NCBI RefSeq assembly: GCF_001719125.1 | Contig: NZ_CP017006.1 | Span: 1,488,001-1,552,000, forward strand | DNA: 64,000 nucleotides | Direction of reading: 5' to 3' | From: Sulfolobus sp. A20 | Lineage (GTDB): Archaea; Thermoproteota; Thermoprotei_A; Sulfolobales; Sulfolobaceae | Shown here: piece by piece, positions 46,935 through 55,711 of the stretch | Layout: the number at the start of each line of letters is the position of its first letter | How positions within the stretch are numbered: position 1 is the first letter of the stretch | Notes under the pieces: model-generated | Databases searched by the model: none | The model's input: only the letters and a program-made list of their open reading frames with translations | Told to the model about the DNA's origin: nothing | Position numbers and translations under genes: made by a program

Positions 46935-47360
46935 ATGGACATTCAAAAGTTATTAGAAGAGGGAGACCCTGTATTTAAGTATATAGGAGTAAAAGTATTG
47001 GAATTGAAGGAAGGATATTCTAAAATTGAAATACCTTATAGAAAAGAGTTATGTAGGAGAGGTAATGTAATGAACGGAGGTGTGATAATGACCTCAATGG
47101 ACTTCGCAGGAGGTTTAGCTACCATGACAGTCAATGATGGGGTAGATCAAGTCACACAAGAACTAAAGGTTAATTTTTTAGAACCGATGTACAAGGGTCC
47201 TTTTATTGTGGAAGGCAAAGTAGTAAGAAAAGGGAAAACTACGGTAGTAGTAGAGATAACATTTAAAGATAATGAAGGTAGAGTAGGAGCAATAGGATTA
47301 GGTACGTGGTATATAATTAGGGATAGAAAAGTTGGAGTTAATGATAATTTGCACAAGTAA
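46935..47360 (+). CDS. PaaI-type hotdog thioesterase
   Basis: 141 residues of hotdog fold. [16 protein letters not shown] is the conserved helix with the catalytic acidic residue, followed by long strands ([30 protein letters not shown]). It would hydrolyse an acyl-CoA, plausibly one made by the neighbouring ligases. It has its own AT-rich promoter. Confidence 0.86.
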   Translation: MDIQKLLEEGDPVFKYIGVKVLELKEGYSKIEIPYRKELCRRGNVMNGGVIMTSMDFAGGLATMTVNDGVDQVTQELKVNFLEPMYKGPFIVEGKVVRKGKTTVVVEITFKDNEGRVGAIGLGTWYIIRDRKVGVNDNLHK

Positions 47361-47395
47361 TAAAACTTTAAAATCTTTAGATAGAAAATTATATA

Positions 47396-48790
47396 ATGGC
47401 ATCAATATTCGCACCATTTAAGAGGGATCCAACTTTTTACCCTAGTCCAAAAATGGCTATGAGCTCACCACCAGAGGATTTAGCTTACGTGGCTTGCCTT
47501 TACACCGGTACTGGAATAAATAGACCAGACTTTATAGCTGTGGTTGACGTTAATCCGAGCTCAGAGACTTATTCCAAGATAATACATCGAGTAGAATTAC
47601 CTTATACTAATGATGAACTCCATCACTTTGGCTGGAACGCTTGCAGTTCATCCTTATGCCCTAACGGTAGACCTAACGCAGAAAGAAGATTCTTAATAGT
47701 CCCGGGACTGAGATCGTCAAGAATTTACATAATAGATACTAAGCTTAATCCCAGAGAACCTAACATAATAAAAGTAATAGAGCCTAATGAAGTTAAGAAG
47801 GTTAGTGGTTACAGCAGACTGCATACTGTACACTGTGGACCAGATGCAATTTACATAAGTGCTTTAGGTAATGAGCAGGGAGAAGGTCCAGGAGGTATAT
47901 TAATGCTTGATCATTACAGCTTTGAACCATTAGGAAGATGGGAGATAGATAGAGGAGACCAGTACTTAGCCTATGACTTCTGGTGGAACTTACCTAATGA
48001 AGTATTGGTTAGTAGTGAATGGGCAGTTCCCAACACCATTGAAGATGGATTAAAACTAGAACATCTCAAGGATAAATATGGTAATAAAATTCACTTCTGG
48101 GACTTGAGAAAGAGAAAGAAGATAAATACTCTTACACTAGGAGAAGAGAATAGAATGGCTCTGGAGCTTAGACCACTTCATGATCCAACAAAGATAATGG
48201 GATTCATAAATATGGTAGTTAGCTTAAAGGATTTAAGTAGTTCAATATGGCTATGGTTTTATGAAGATGGTAAATGGAACGCTGAGAAAGTTATAGAGAT
48301 ACCTGCTGAGCCAGCAGAGGGTAGTTTACCAGAAATATTAAAACCATTTAAGGCTGTACCACCTTTGGTAACTGATATAGACCTAAGCCTTGATGATAAA
48401 TTCCTTTACGTTAGTCTGTGGGGAATAGGCGAGGTAAGGCAATATAATGTTACAAATCCATTTAAGCCAGTTTTAACGGGGAAGGCTAAACTAGGAGGAA
48501 TATTCCATAGAGCTGATCATCCTTCTGGGCATAGGTTAACTGGAGCACCTCAAATGATCGAGATAAGTAGAGATGGTAGAAGAGTTTACGTTACTAACTC
48601 GTTATATAGTACATGGGATAATCAGTTTTACCCAGAAGGACTAAAGGGATGGATGGTTAAGTTAAACGCTAATCCAGAAGGAGGTTTGGATATAGATAAG
48701 GAATTCTTTGTTGATTTTAGAGAGGCTAGGTCTCATCAAGTTAGGCTAAGGGGAGGAGATGCTTCTTCCGATTCTTATTGCTATCCTTAG
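47396..48790 (+). CDS. Selenium-binding protein SBP56 / methanethiol oxidase family
   Basis: A 464-residue beta-propeller protein. The GPDAIYISALGNEQGEGPGG and YLAYDFWWNLPNEVLVSSEW segments and the HHFGWNACSS cysteine motif match SBP56. Bacterial and human members oxidise methanethiol to formaldehyde, H2S and peroxide, with copper; whether archaeal ones do so is not known. The C-terminal end overlaps the next gene by 32 bases. Confidence 0.9.
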   Translation: MASIFAPFKRDPTFYPSPKMAMSSPPEDLAYVACLYTGTGINRPDFIAVVDVNPSSETYSKIIHRVELPYTNDELHHFGWNACSSSLCPNGRPNAERRFLIVPGLRSSRIYIIDTKLNPREPNIIKVIEPNEVKKVSGYSRLHTVHCGPDAIYISALGNEQGEGPGGILMLDHYSFEPLGRWEIDRGDQYLAYDFWWNLPNEVLVSSEWAVPNTIEDGLKLEHLKDKYGNKIHFWDLRKRKKINTLTLGEENRMALELRPLHDPTKIMGFINMVVSLKDLSSSIWLWFYEDGKWNAEKVIEIPAEPAEGSLPEILKPFKAVPPLVTDIDLSLDDKFLYVSLWGIGEVRQYNVTNPFKPVLTGKAKLGGIFHRADHPSGHRLTGAPQMIEISRDGRRVYVTNSLYSTWDNQFYPEGLKGWMVKLNANPEGGLDIDKEFFVDFREARSHQVRLRGGDASSDSYCYP

Positions 48791-49322
48791 CGTAATTGAA
48801 GGTTTGGATCCTTATAAAGGATTACTTTTTTCTTACTATTTTTATAAATTTAATAAGGTGAGAGAATCATACTTAGTCCCAGTTGTTTCATCCCTGTCCT
48901 ACTATGCCTTGGGGATACTTATAACACTAATGCTACTAAACGCTTTAATAGTTTATAATATTAGTATTTTAAAGATAATAATTTTTTACTTGTTAATAAC
49001 GCATGCTATTATTAAAGTTCTAATGGGAAAAGTATTACACTACACCGGGAGTATGAAGCCATTCCTCATTAACGTAGTCAAGTGGGCTATCGTAAACTCC
49101 ATAATTCAAATGAACTTAATATTGATTCTTTCTCTTTCGATCTTTTTTAAGCTAGCTTTTATCATCCTCGTTTCAATAACTACTATAACTAGAGAACTGA
49201 TCTTTCTTCTAACTTCAAAAATTAATCATAGCATTCTAATAAATTTAACAAAATTTAACTTCGATTATATATACTCATTTTTGGTTGTATTATTAGCAAT
49301 CGTGATCATAGTACTTCGATAA
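48759..49322 (+). CDS. Polytopic membrane protein, unknown function
   Basis: 187 residues with five or six hydrophobic helices. It starts inside the SBP56 gene (32-base overlap) in another frame, so the two are probably co-translated. No family recognised. Its 3' end overlaps the antisense small gene at 49306 by 17 bases. Confidence 0.55.
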   Translation: MLLPILIAILSVIEGLDPYKGLLFSYYFYKFNKVRESYLVPVVSSLSYYALGILITLMLLNALIVYNISILKIIIFYLLITHAIIKVLMGKVLHYTGSMKPFLINVVKWAIVNSIIQMNLILILSLSIFFKLAFIILVSITTITRELIFLLTSKINHSILINLTKFNFDYIYSFLVVLLAIVIIVLR

Positions 49323-49497
49323 TAACCTTATCCATATCCTTGAACATTTCATGGAGTGATATCCATATTTTAGCTTTATCACAATATTTATTATAACTTC
49401 TCACCTTAATTTCGATATAACCATCTTTCCTATTAATAATTTCAACTGAAGCCTCATTATCGTACTTATTTACCACTTCTTTCACAGCATTTAACAT
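49306..49497 (-). CDS. Small acidic/beta protein, unknown
   Basis: 63 residues (VEIINRKDGYIEIKV core), no membrane segment. A TATA-like TTTATATAAG (complement of 49517-49526) lies about 25 bp before its ATG, which supports a leaderless gene. The same box may serve the divergent gene. No family recognised. Confidence 0.5.
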   Translation of the reverse strand: MLNAVKEVVNKYDNEASVEIINRKDGYIEIKVRSYNKYCDKAKIWISLHEMFKDMDKVIIEVL

Positions 49498-49516
49498 AAT
49501 TTTTAATTCGTTGACG

Positions 49517-49527
49517 GACTTATATAA
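49517..49527. promoter_or_regulatory. Possible shared bidirectional TATA box
   Basis: CTTATATAAAC is near-palindromic. It is 25 bp from the minus-strand ATG at 49497 and about 35 bp from the plus-strand ATG at 49559. Confidence 0.45.
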
Positions 49528-49558
49528 ACTTATGATAAATAAAAGAGGGATAATAATA

Positions 49559-49945
49559 ATGACGATCTTCGCAATAATATATAGTATATTAGAACTAGGG
49601 ATGAGATGGGATCCCTCAGCTATACCAAATTCCCCATATTGGATGAAAAGTATTTTTACACCTACTGTATCTCTCTATTTCTACAGAGTCCTATACATCC
49701 TATTGTTCTCCTTCCCTTCCTATCTAGCTTCTCAGAAGCTTATATCATTAGAGACAATATGGTACTTAATTTATGGCTCGACAATAGAAGATATAGTTTA
49801 TTGGATATTAGACTTCCATTTACCTTATTCTTGGTCGTGGTTTTATCCGGTGTACTATAACGTTCCTATAGATGACGTAATAGGTATATTAATTCTTGTT
49901 ATAATGTTACTGAGAAAGAACTTGGGAAAATTAAAGAGTGTATAA
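49559..49945 (+). CDS. Small membrane protein, unknown function
   Basis: About 129 residues, four hydrophobic helices, rich in Trp and Tyr (WMKSIFTP, YSWSWFYPVYY). Several starts are in frame (TTG 49511, ATG 49532, ATG 49559); 49559 is chosen because GAGGG (about 49547-49551) and the TATA box at 49517 fit it best. No family recognised, though the IEDIVYWILDF stretch hints at acidic residues inside a helix. Confidence 0.5.
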   Translation: MTIFAIIYSILELGMRWDPSAIPNSPYWMKSIFTPTVSLYFYRVLYILLFSFPSYLASQKLISLETIWYLIYGSTIEDIVYWILDFHLPYSWSWFYPVYYNVPIDDVIGILILVIMLLRKNLGKLKSV

Positions 49946-49969
49946 TATTAAAAACCATAAATAACATGT

Positions 49970-51106
49970 TCACATGAGATTCTTCATTTTCCTCAAGAAA
50001 AAGTAATAAAGAATTGCTGACACAAACCCAAATGATGATATAACCCCCCATAAAGTTACTGGATAATATAAATAATAGTTCAATAACTCACTAGATACTG
50101 ATGATCCAATTATTCTTCCTAATCCAGTTACCATGCTATATAATCCAACCTGCCTACCTCTCGTCTCTCTTTTAGCCATCAAATTAACTAAGGCTTGTGA
50201 AATAGGAGAAACTATCATCTCAGCTATAGTTATAAACACTATATCTATTGATGCTAGATAAATATTAGTCACAAAAGCTATCGCAAAATACGCAAAACCA
50301 TAGATTATCATTCCTAAAACTATTAGTCTAATCTTACTTTCTATTAGCCTTCCCATCAAATCTTGGAAGGCAACAATTAACAATCCGTTTATAGCAAATA
50401 ATATACCGACTTCAAATTCTGTGAAATGCAGGAGTGAGTTATAATACGTAAGTATAGAAAAGCCTAACTGACCCATTATTGCAAACGTTAAAAATGTAGG
50501 TATCAGAAAAATTATGAAGTCCTTTGTCACATTAAAATCTAGGATACTCTTCCCTAGACCTTTAAAATCTGGCAACAATCTAACAAGTGGTATAACTAGC
50601 AACACTATCAACGCGGATATTAGTAACAAGGTTCTAAAGCCATAAAAGGTAAAGATATAACCACCAATTAAAGGTCCTAAAGCCCATCCCGCATTTATAC
50701 CGACTCTTTGCCTACTATATGCCTTAACTAGATTACTAGTTCCTTTATATAAATCTCCTACTATCGTCGTGGACGACACGTTATAAACTGTATTGAAGAA
50801 GGTTTGAATTAATACCAATGATACGACATAAATGGATTTGTTTATTAAGTATGCTAGAAATAAAGATAAAGAGGAGAGTATTATAGAAATAGTCATACTA
50901 TTTCTTCTTCCTACATAATCTACTATAATACCTCCAGAGATTGAGGCAATTACGTTTACTAACGCTTGCAATAAGTAAAATGCCGAAACGAAGGATAATG
51001 AGAATCCATACACTTTAAACAAGGCGAAACCTACGAACGGCCAAATTATTGATCCACCTAAAGCTCTAAAGCCACCAATCAAGGCTACCTTATTTATATC
51101 ATGCAT
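49970..51106 (-). CDS. MFS transporter
   Basis: 378 residues, about 12 helices. GGIIVDYVGRRNSMT after helix 2 is motif A. The central loop is short and the C-terminus basic. The transported compound is unknown; drug or sugar efflux are both possible. It is divergent from the MFS transporter at 51264, with about 160 bp between. Confidence 0.8.
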   Translation of the reverse strand: MHDINKVALIGGFRALGGSIIWPFVGFALFKVYGFSLSFVSAFYLLQALVNVIASISGGIIVDYVGRRNSMTISIILSSLSLFLAYLINKSIYVVSLVLIQTFFNTVYNVSSTTIVGDLYKGTSNLVKAYSRQRVGINAGWALGPLIGGYIFTFYGFRTLLLISALIVLLVIPLVRLLPDFKGLGKSILDFNVTKDFIIFLIPTFLTFAIMGQLGFSILTYYNSLLHFTEFEVGILFAINGLLIVAFQDLMGRLIESKIRLIVLGMIIYGFAYFAIAFVTNIYLASIDIVFITIAEMIVSPISQALVNLMAKRETRGRQVGLYSMVTGLGRIIGSSVSSELLNYYLYYPVTLWGVISSFGFVSAILYYFFLRKMKNLM

Positions 51107-51263
51107 TTCACGTCCATTTTCAGAAAGAATATTAAATAATAAAATTACTTCTCCACTCTTAATGAAGTTTCAAATAGTCCTTAAATTAGAGATTCCAGAA
51201 ATAAATTCGATTCTTTCATATTTAGTATAAAGATTTTTATTAAGCAGAATCATTTTTATAATT

Positions 51264-52607
51264 ATGGAGCCACAAGGATTTAATTCGGATTCAGTCAAGG
51301 CGGTTGTATCTCAATTCATAGGTTTCCTCTTAGACTCCTACGATCTAACTATGATATTAACTATAGCTCCGACCTTAGCCAAAGTACTGTTACCTCCAGA
51401 GTCTCCCCTCCTGGCAACGTTTAATGTGATCTTAGCATACTCTCTTACAATAATATTCAGACCATTAGGTTCAGCAATATTTGGAAATTTGGGAGATAAG
51501 ATAGGAAGGAGAGCTGATCTGATAATTACTGTCATAGGATTGGGCTTAGCTAGTGCCATAACATCTGCTTTGCCAACATATGCGGAAGCAGGAATACTAT
51601 CATTTATATTATTTGTAATAATTAGAATAGCAGTAGGAATATTTGCCGGTGGTGAATATTCTGCTGGACACCCATTTGCGATGGAATGGACTCCATTTAA
51701 ATGGAGAGGTCTAGTTAGCGGTATAGTTCAAGGCGGTTTCTCATTCGGTGCTGCATTAGCTGCAGTTGTAGAGGGTATATTCCTAGCCATTTATGGTACT
51801 ACTGGAGTACAAGAATTTGCTTGGAGATATATTTTCTTAACTGCATTAGTACCAGCGTTTCTGGCCTTAGCTATTAGGCTAGCAATGAAGGAAACACCAG
51901 TATTTGAAGACGTTAAGAAGAAAAATTTAGTGAGGAGGACTCCATTCCTCGACTTGTTTAGAAAACCTTATAGAAGAGACTTTTTCCAAGTGATGCTCTA
52001 CATGACTGGTATGTTTTTCTTCGCCTATAGCCTATTTGCATTTGTACCAGCCATTTTAGAACACGCTCCTTCTAAATTGCCTTACGTTACAGCAGTTAAT
52101 GTATATACTTATGGAACCTATGCAGCCTTTATAGGTGCTATTCTTTTCGGTGCTTTATCTCAGTACGTAGGAAGAAGGAGACTAACAATTATTTGGGCTA
52201 TCATGACGTTCATAGTTTCAATTCCAGTGTATTACCTTTTGATTACCTCAGCTTCCTCTGGTAACTTAATTTTAGCTTCAATTGCATCTATCCTCATAGG
52301 AATAATAACTCAAGGTCCTTGGGGAATAATACCAATTTATTTATCAGAAAGGTTTAAGGCTTCTATGAGGGCTTCTGGAGTAGGATTTGGATACTCCTCA
52401 GGGATATTTATCGGAGGTTGGTTTAGTATCTACGTACCTTTAATGCACAACTATCTCTTTAAAGGTATCGACACTCCGACAAATGTGTGGTTCTCTACTG
52501 CAATACTATTAATGATAGGTGCAGTTCTAGTAGGCATAGGACAGTATTTAGGACCAGAGACATTAGGAACCAAACTGGCAGAAGAGGTTAGCGCGACAAA
52601 ACAATAA
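51264..52607 (+). CDS. MFS transporter, metabolite:H+ symporter type
   Basis: 447 residues and 12 helices. [11 protein letters not shown] in helix 1, [13 protein letters not shown] (motif A) and [13 protein letters not shown] are features of the metabolite:proton symporters (sugar, organic acid and aromatic acid carriers). It is convergent with glcV, leaving six bases between the stops. A second transporter of the same type starts at 63346. Confidence 0.85.
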   Translation: MEPQGFNSDSVKAVVSQFIGFLLDSYDLTMILTIAPTLAKVLLPPESPLLATFNVILAYSLTIIFRPLGSAIFGNLGDKIGRRADLIITVIGLGLASAITSALPTYAEAGILSFILFVIIRIAVGIFAGGEYSAGHPFAMEWTPFKWRGLVSGIVQGGFSFGAALAAVVEGIFLAIYGTTGVQEFAWRYIFLTALVPAFLALAIRLAMKETPVFEDVKKKNLVRRTPFLDLFRKPYRRDFFQVMLYMTGMFFFAYSLFAFVPAILEHAPSKLPYVTAVNVYTYGTYAAFIGAILFGALSQYVGRRRLTIIWAIMTFIVSIPVYYLLITSASSGNLILASIASILIGIITQGPWGIIPIYLSERFKASMRASGVGFGYSSGIFIGGWFSIYVPLMHNYLFKGIDTPTNVWFSTAILLMIGAVLVGIGQYLGPETLGTKLAEEVSATKQ

Positions 52608-52613
52608 AAAATT

Positions 52614-53675
52614 TTATTTGAATATTTTTATTGAATTTTTCCTAACATATATTAAAACTTCTTCATCACTCCTCAAAGGATGATCAACATAAGTAACAAT
52701 CTCATCACTACCCTCAATAGGCATGACAGTAATCCTAAACATACCACCTTGATAACCAACAACCTTAACCCTACCCTTACCAACCAAAACCCAATCATCC
52801 AAACTCAAAACATCCTTAGCCAACTTAACATCCTCTGGCCTAACACCAACAACAACCCTATCCCCACTATAACCACCAACAAAAGGAAACTTCAAACTAC
52901 CAACAACAACACCCTCATCAGTAACCTTACCCTCCAACTCATTAATCTCACCAATCAAACTAGCAACCTCAACAGAGACAGGATTATTATAAACATCCTC
53001 AGGCTTACCAACTTGAACAAGCCTACCCTTAACCAAAACTCCAACACTATCAGCAATAGAAAAAATATCAGCAGGATCATGACTAACAATAAGCAAAGTA
53101 ACCCCCAACCTCCCTTGAACATCCTTAACCAAAGCCCTAGCACTATCCCTCATCCTAGCATCCAAATTACTAAAAGGCTCATCCAACAAAAGCAAAGAAG
53201 GATTCTTAACCAAAGCCCTAGCCAAAGCAACCCTCTGCTGCTGACCACCAGACAACTCCCTAGGATAATGACCCAAAACATGAGAAATATCCAAAATCTC
53301 AGCAACCTCCTCAACCCTCCTCCTAATCTCACCCCTACTAAGCCTCATATTAGTCAAAGGAAAAGCAATATTCTCAAAAGCAGTAAGATTAGGATACAAA
53401 GCCCAAGTCTGAAAAACCATACCAATCCTCCTATCCTCAGGGGGAACAACAAGCCTACCATTAGAAGCAACAACCCTATCATCAAACAAAAGCTCACCAC
53501 TAGAAGGAACATCCAAACCAGCAACAATCCTCATAAAAGTAGTCTTACCAGCACCACTAGGACCCAAAACACCAAACCTAGAACCACTCTCAACAACCAA
53601 ACTAACATTATCCAAAGCAACAACAGAACCCCTCTTAAAAACCTTACTAATACTCCTAGCAACAATCCTAACCAA
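52614..53675 (-). CDS. glcV: Glucose ABC transporter ATP-binding protein GlcV
   Basis: A 353-residue ATPase, the length I recall for Saccharolobus solfataricus GlcV. Walker A is GPSGAGKTT (about residue 36), the signature LSGGQQQR (about 140), Walker B LLLLDEPFSNLD, the switch His in SHDPAD, and the C-terminal third is the MalK-like regulatory OB domain. It powers sugar uptake with GlcT and GlcU. The coding strand is very rich in G and T and poor in C, unlike the adjacent glcU; many positions that I recall as Lys, Ile or Asn in S. solfataricus are Arg, Val or Ser here. Confidence 0.92.
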   Translation of the reverse strand: MVRIVARSISKVFKRGSVVALDNVSLVVESGSRFGVLGPSGAGKTTFMRIVAGLDVPSSGELLFDDRVVASNGRLVVPPEDRRIGMVFQTWALYPNLTAFENIAFPLTNMRLSRGEIRRRVEEVAEILDISHVLGHYPRELSGGQQQRVALARALVKNPSLLLLDEPFSNLDARMRDSARALVKDVQGRLGVTLLIVSHDPADIFSIADSVGVLVKGRLVQVGKPEDVYNNPVSVEVASLIGEINELEGKVTDEGVVVGSLKFPFVGGYSGDRVVVGVRPEDVKLAKDVLSLDDWVLVGKGRVKVVGYQGGMFRITVMPIEGSDEIVTYVDHPLRSDEEVLIYVRKNSIKIFK

Positions 53676-53690
53676 ACATCACACCCCCTT
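52690..53690. other. Strand-asymmetric composition patch over glcV
   Basis: On the + strand three sample lines (52801-52860, 53101-53160, 53581-53640) total A 69, C 69, T 32, G 10 in 180 bases. A line inside glcU (53881-53940) has A 24, T 22, G 9, C 5 in 60. The change is abrupt at both ends of glcV. Confidence 0.85.
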
Positions 53691-54542
53691 ACCTCCTCCT
53701 CCTAGGGCAATTAACCCTCTTATAAAGTATCTTCCAAGGAATATAAATATTGCTAGTGGTATTATACTCGCTAACATAGCAGCAGCGAATGTGTCATTAT
53801 ATAACGTGCCATATCCTCCAGTATACGATTCTACGGCTACAGAGATTAACCTCATACCCGGAGTTGTAACCAAAATTAGAGGTATGAAGAAATTATTCCA
53901 TGATTGTATTATAATGAATATTAACGTTGATATAAAACCTGGCAAAGAGAGAGGAAACACTATCCTCATGAATATCTTTAAATCTCCAGTTCCGTCCATT
54001 TTAGCAGCTTCTATTAAACTTCTGGGTATCACGGAAATAAACATTGACATTAACAATGCTCCAGTAGGGATGTAAAATATTAGCATGGCAAAAATTATGC
54101 CTATATAACTATCTAAAATACCCATACTTACTATTAACCTTGTTAGGGGTATTAAGGTAGCTTGATAAGGTATGAAAGTCGCTAATGCTATTAAGGAAAA
54201 TAATACATCGCTTATTGTTGAGGAAAACCTACTAAAGGAGTAAGAGAGAGTGTAGAAGAAATATGCACCCATAGCACCTAGAAACGCTGACACTAATGAA
54301 GTTGGAATTACGACTATTAGACTGTTAAGTAACGGTTTCGATAATGCACTGATAACTGTAATATAAGCACTTATTGAAAATTTAGTCGGAGGCGCTAATA
54401 CTGGACTAGATAATACCTCTAAATTACTCTTAAATCCGTTTATGAGCATTGCATAGACTGGTATTAACCATATCACACTTATTATTGCTAATGCTAGGTA
54501 ATGTAATGTGGCCTTTACGACTGGCCTCATCTCCTTATCCAC
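53679..54542 (-). CDS. glcU: Glucose ABC transporter permease GlcU
   Basis: A 287-residue inner subunit with six helices. EAAKMDGTGDLKIFMRIVFPLSLPG (about residues 175-199) is the EAA loop that docks on the ATPase. Gene order glcT-glcU-glcV, with a 16-base overlap to glcT, fits the glucose/galactose transporter of Sulfolobales. Base composition is normal, in contrast to glcV three bases downstream. Confidence 0.88.
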   Translation of the reverse strand: MDKEMRPVVKATLHYLALAIISVIWLIPVYAMLINGFKSNLEVLSSPVLAPPTKFSISAYITVISALSKPLLNSLIVVIPTSLVSAFLGAMGAYFFYTLSYSFSRFSSTISDVLFSLIALATFIPYQATLIPLTRLIVSMGILDSYIGIIFAMLIFYIPTGALLMSMFISVIPRSLIEAAKMDGTGDLKIFMRIVFPLSLPGFISTLIFIIIQSWNNFFIPLILVTTPGMRLISVAVESYTGGYGTLYNDTFAAAMLASIIPLAIFIFLGRYFIRGLIALGGGGKGV

Positions 54543-55384
54543 CTCCTAATTATGATTAAAGCGTACGGTATTATAATGATCGAAGCTATCACTGTTATTA
54601 TTGTGGCAACTGCTGTAGCTTGAGAGAAGAATTCTACAGTGAATAAGTAATACATATAGACTACTAAAGTTTGGAGGAAAACATTAGTAGGTCCTCCAGA
54701 TAATATGTAAGGCAGACTAAATATTCTAAATGAAAATAAGAACAATAGGGCAGTCGATATGATAAATGAGTTTGTAGAATTAGGAATTAAGAACTTATAT
54801 AAAATCTTAAAAGAATTAGCGCCATCCAACCTGGCTGCCTCCACTATCGTCTTATCAATATTCATGAAACCGGCTAAGTAGAATAACGCCGCAATTCCAG
54901 TATAAGCCCATATTGACACGATAATTAAGCTTGGAAACATTGTAGAAGTTGATGATAACCAGGGGAATTGTGGCAAACCTATTTTGACGAATAACCAATC
55001 TATACCTATGTTAATATTATACAGCCATAGCCAAATTAATGCATTTACAGCCATTGATATGGCAAGAGGATATATTATGATTGAAAGAAATACTGATCTA
55101 GCTTTATTTGATGTCAAAAAGTATAACAAACCTGCTAATAATATACCCAGAGCATTACCTACTAAGACTAAAATAGCTGACAATTCTAAGGAATGGATTA
55201 AAGAATTCTTGAACTCAAATGAACTCGCAACCGTTATAAATGTCTTCAATCCTACTAGTGTGGGCTTAGGATTTAAGAGAGACCAATTCATAAATGACAT
55301 CGCTGCGTTCCATAAAACTAGATATAATAATATTGCAGAAAATATTGCAGTAGGAAGAACTAAAATTACAGTACCCCTCTTCAT
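54527..55384 (-). CDS. glcT: Glucose ABC transporter permease GlcT
   Basis: A 285-residue permease with six helices; VEAARLDGANSFKILYKFLIPNS (about residues 180-202) is the EAA loop. First gene of the glcTUV operon. A TATA-like TTTATACC (complement of about 55409-55416) lies about 30 bp upstream. Its partner binding protein GlcS is transcribed the other way from the same intergenic region. Confidence 0.88.
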   Translation of the reverse strand: MKRGTVILVLPTAIFSAILLYLVLWNAAMSFMNWSLLNPKPTLVGLKTFITVASSFEFKNSLIHSLELSAILVLVGNALGILLAGLLYFLTSNKARSVFLSIIIYPLAISMAVNALIWLWLYNINIGIDWLFVKIGLPQFPWLSSTSTMFPSLIIVSIWAYTGIAALFYLAGFMNIDKTIVEAARLDGANSFKILYKFLIPNSTNSFIISTALLFLFSFRIFSLPYILSGGPTNVFLQTLVVYMYYLFTVEFFSQATAVATIITVIASIIIIPYALIIIRRWIRR

Positions 55385-55711
55385 AATTATAATTTTTATT
55401 TTTTAGGGGTATAAATGTATTTTCTAAGTGTACGGATAGTAGGAAAAACTTCAACAAGACTGAAACATAAACATTAAGAGGTCTGTAAATGATCTAATGC
55501 CATCGTAAAAATTTTTTGGAATCTAAAAGAGTATGATAAATCAGATCTCAAGAATAGAACTAATTCAACTATACTTTTAATACAGATATTAGCATATGCA
55601 ATTACATACTAGATTATTATAATTAATTTCATTTGCCTCAATAGTTAAACATTGATGCTTTAATAGTTAAACATAAGTTTTATTAATCTTTTTTTCATAC
55701 GTTATCTTACC
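55385..55711. promoter_or_regulatory. Divergent glcT/glcS control region
   Basis: A 13-bp direct repeat AATAGTTAAACAT occurs at 55640-55652 and 55662-55674, spaced 22 bp (two helical turns). The second copy ends at the glcS TATA-like TTTTATTAA (about 55678-55686), a position fitting an activator site. The AT-rich rest shows no gene. Confidence 0.55.

Noticed and set aside
52680-53705. Long 341-codon open frame on the + strand opposite glcV
   Set aside because: Its product is an Asn/Thr/Pro/Leu-rich low-complexity string with no domain. It stays open only because the antisense of the G/T-rich glcV has few stop codons.
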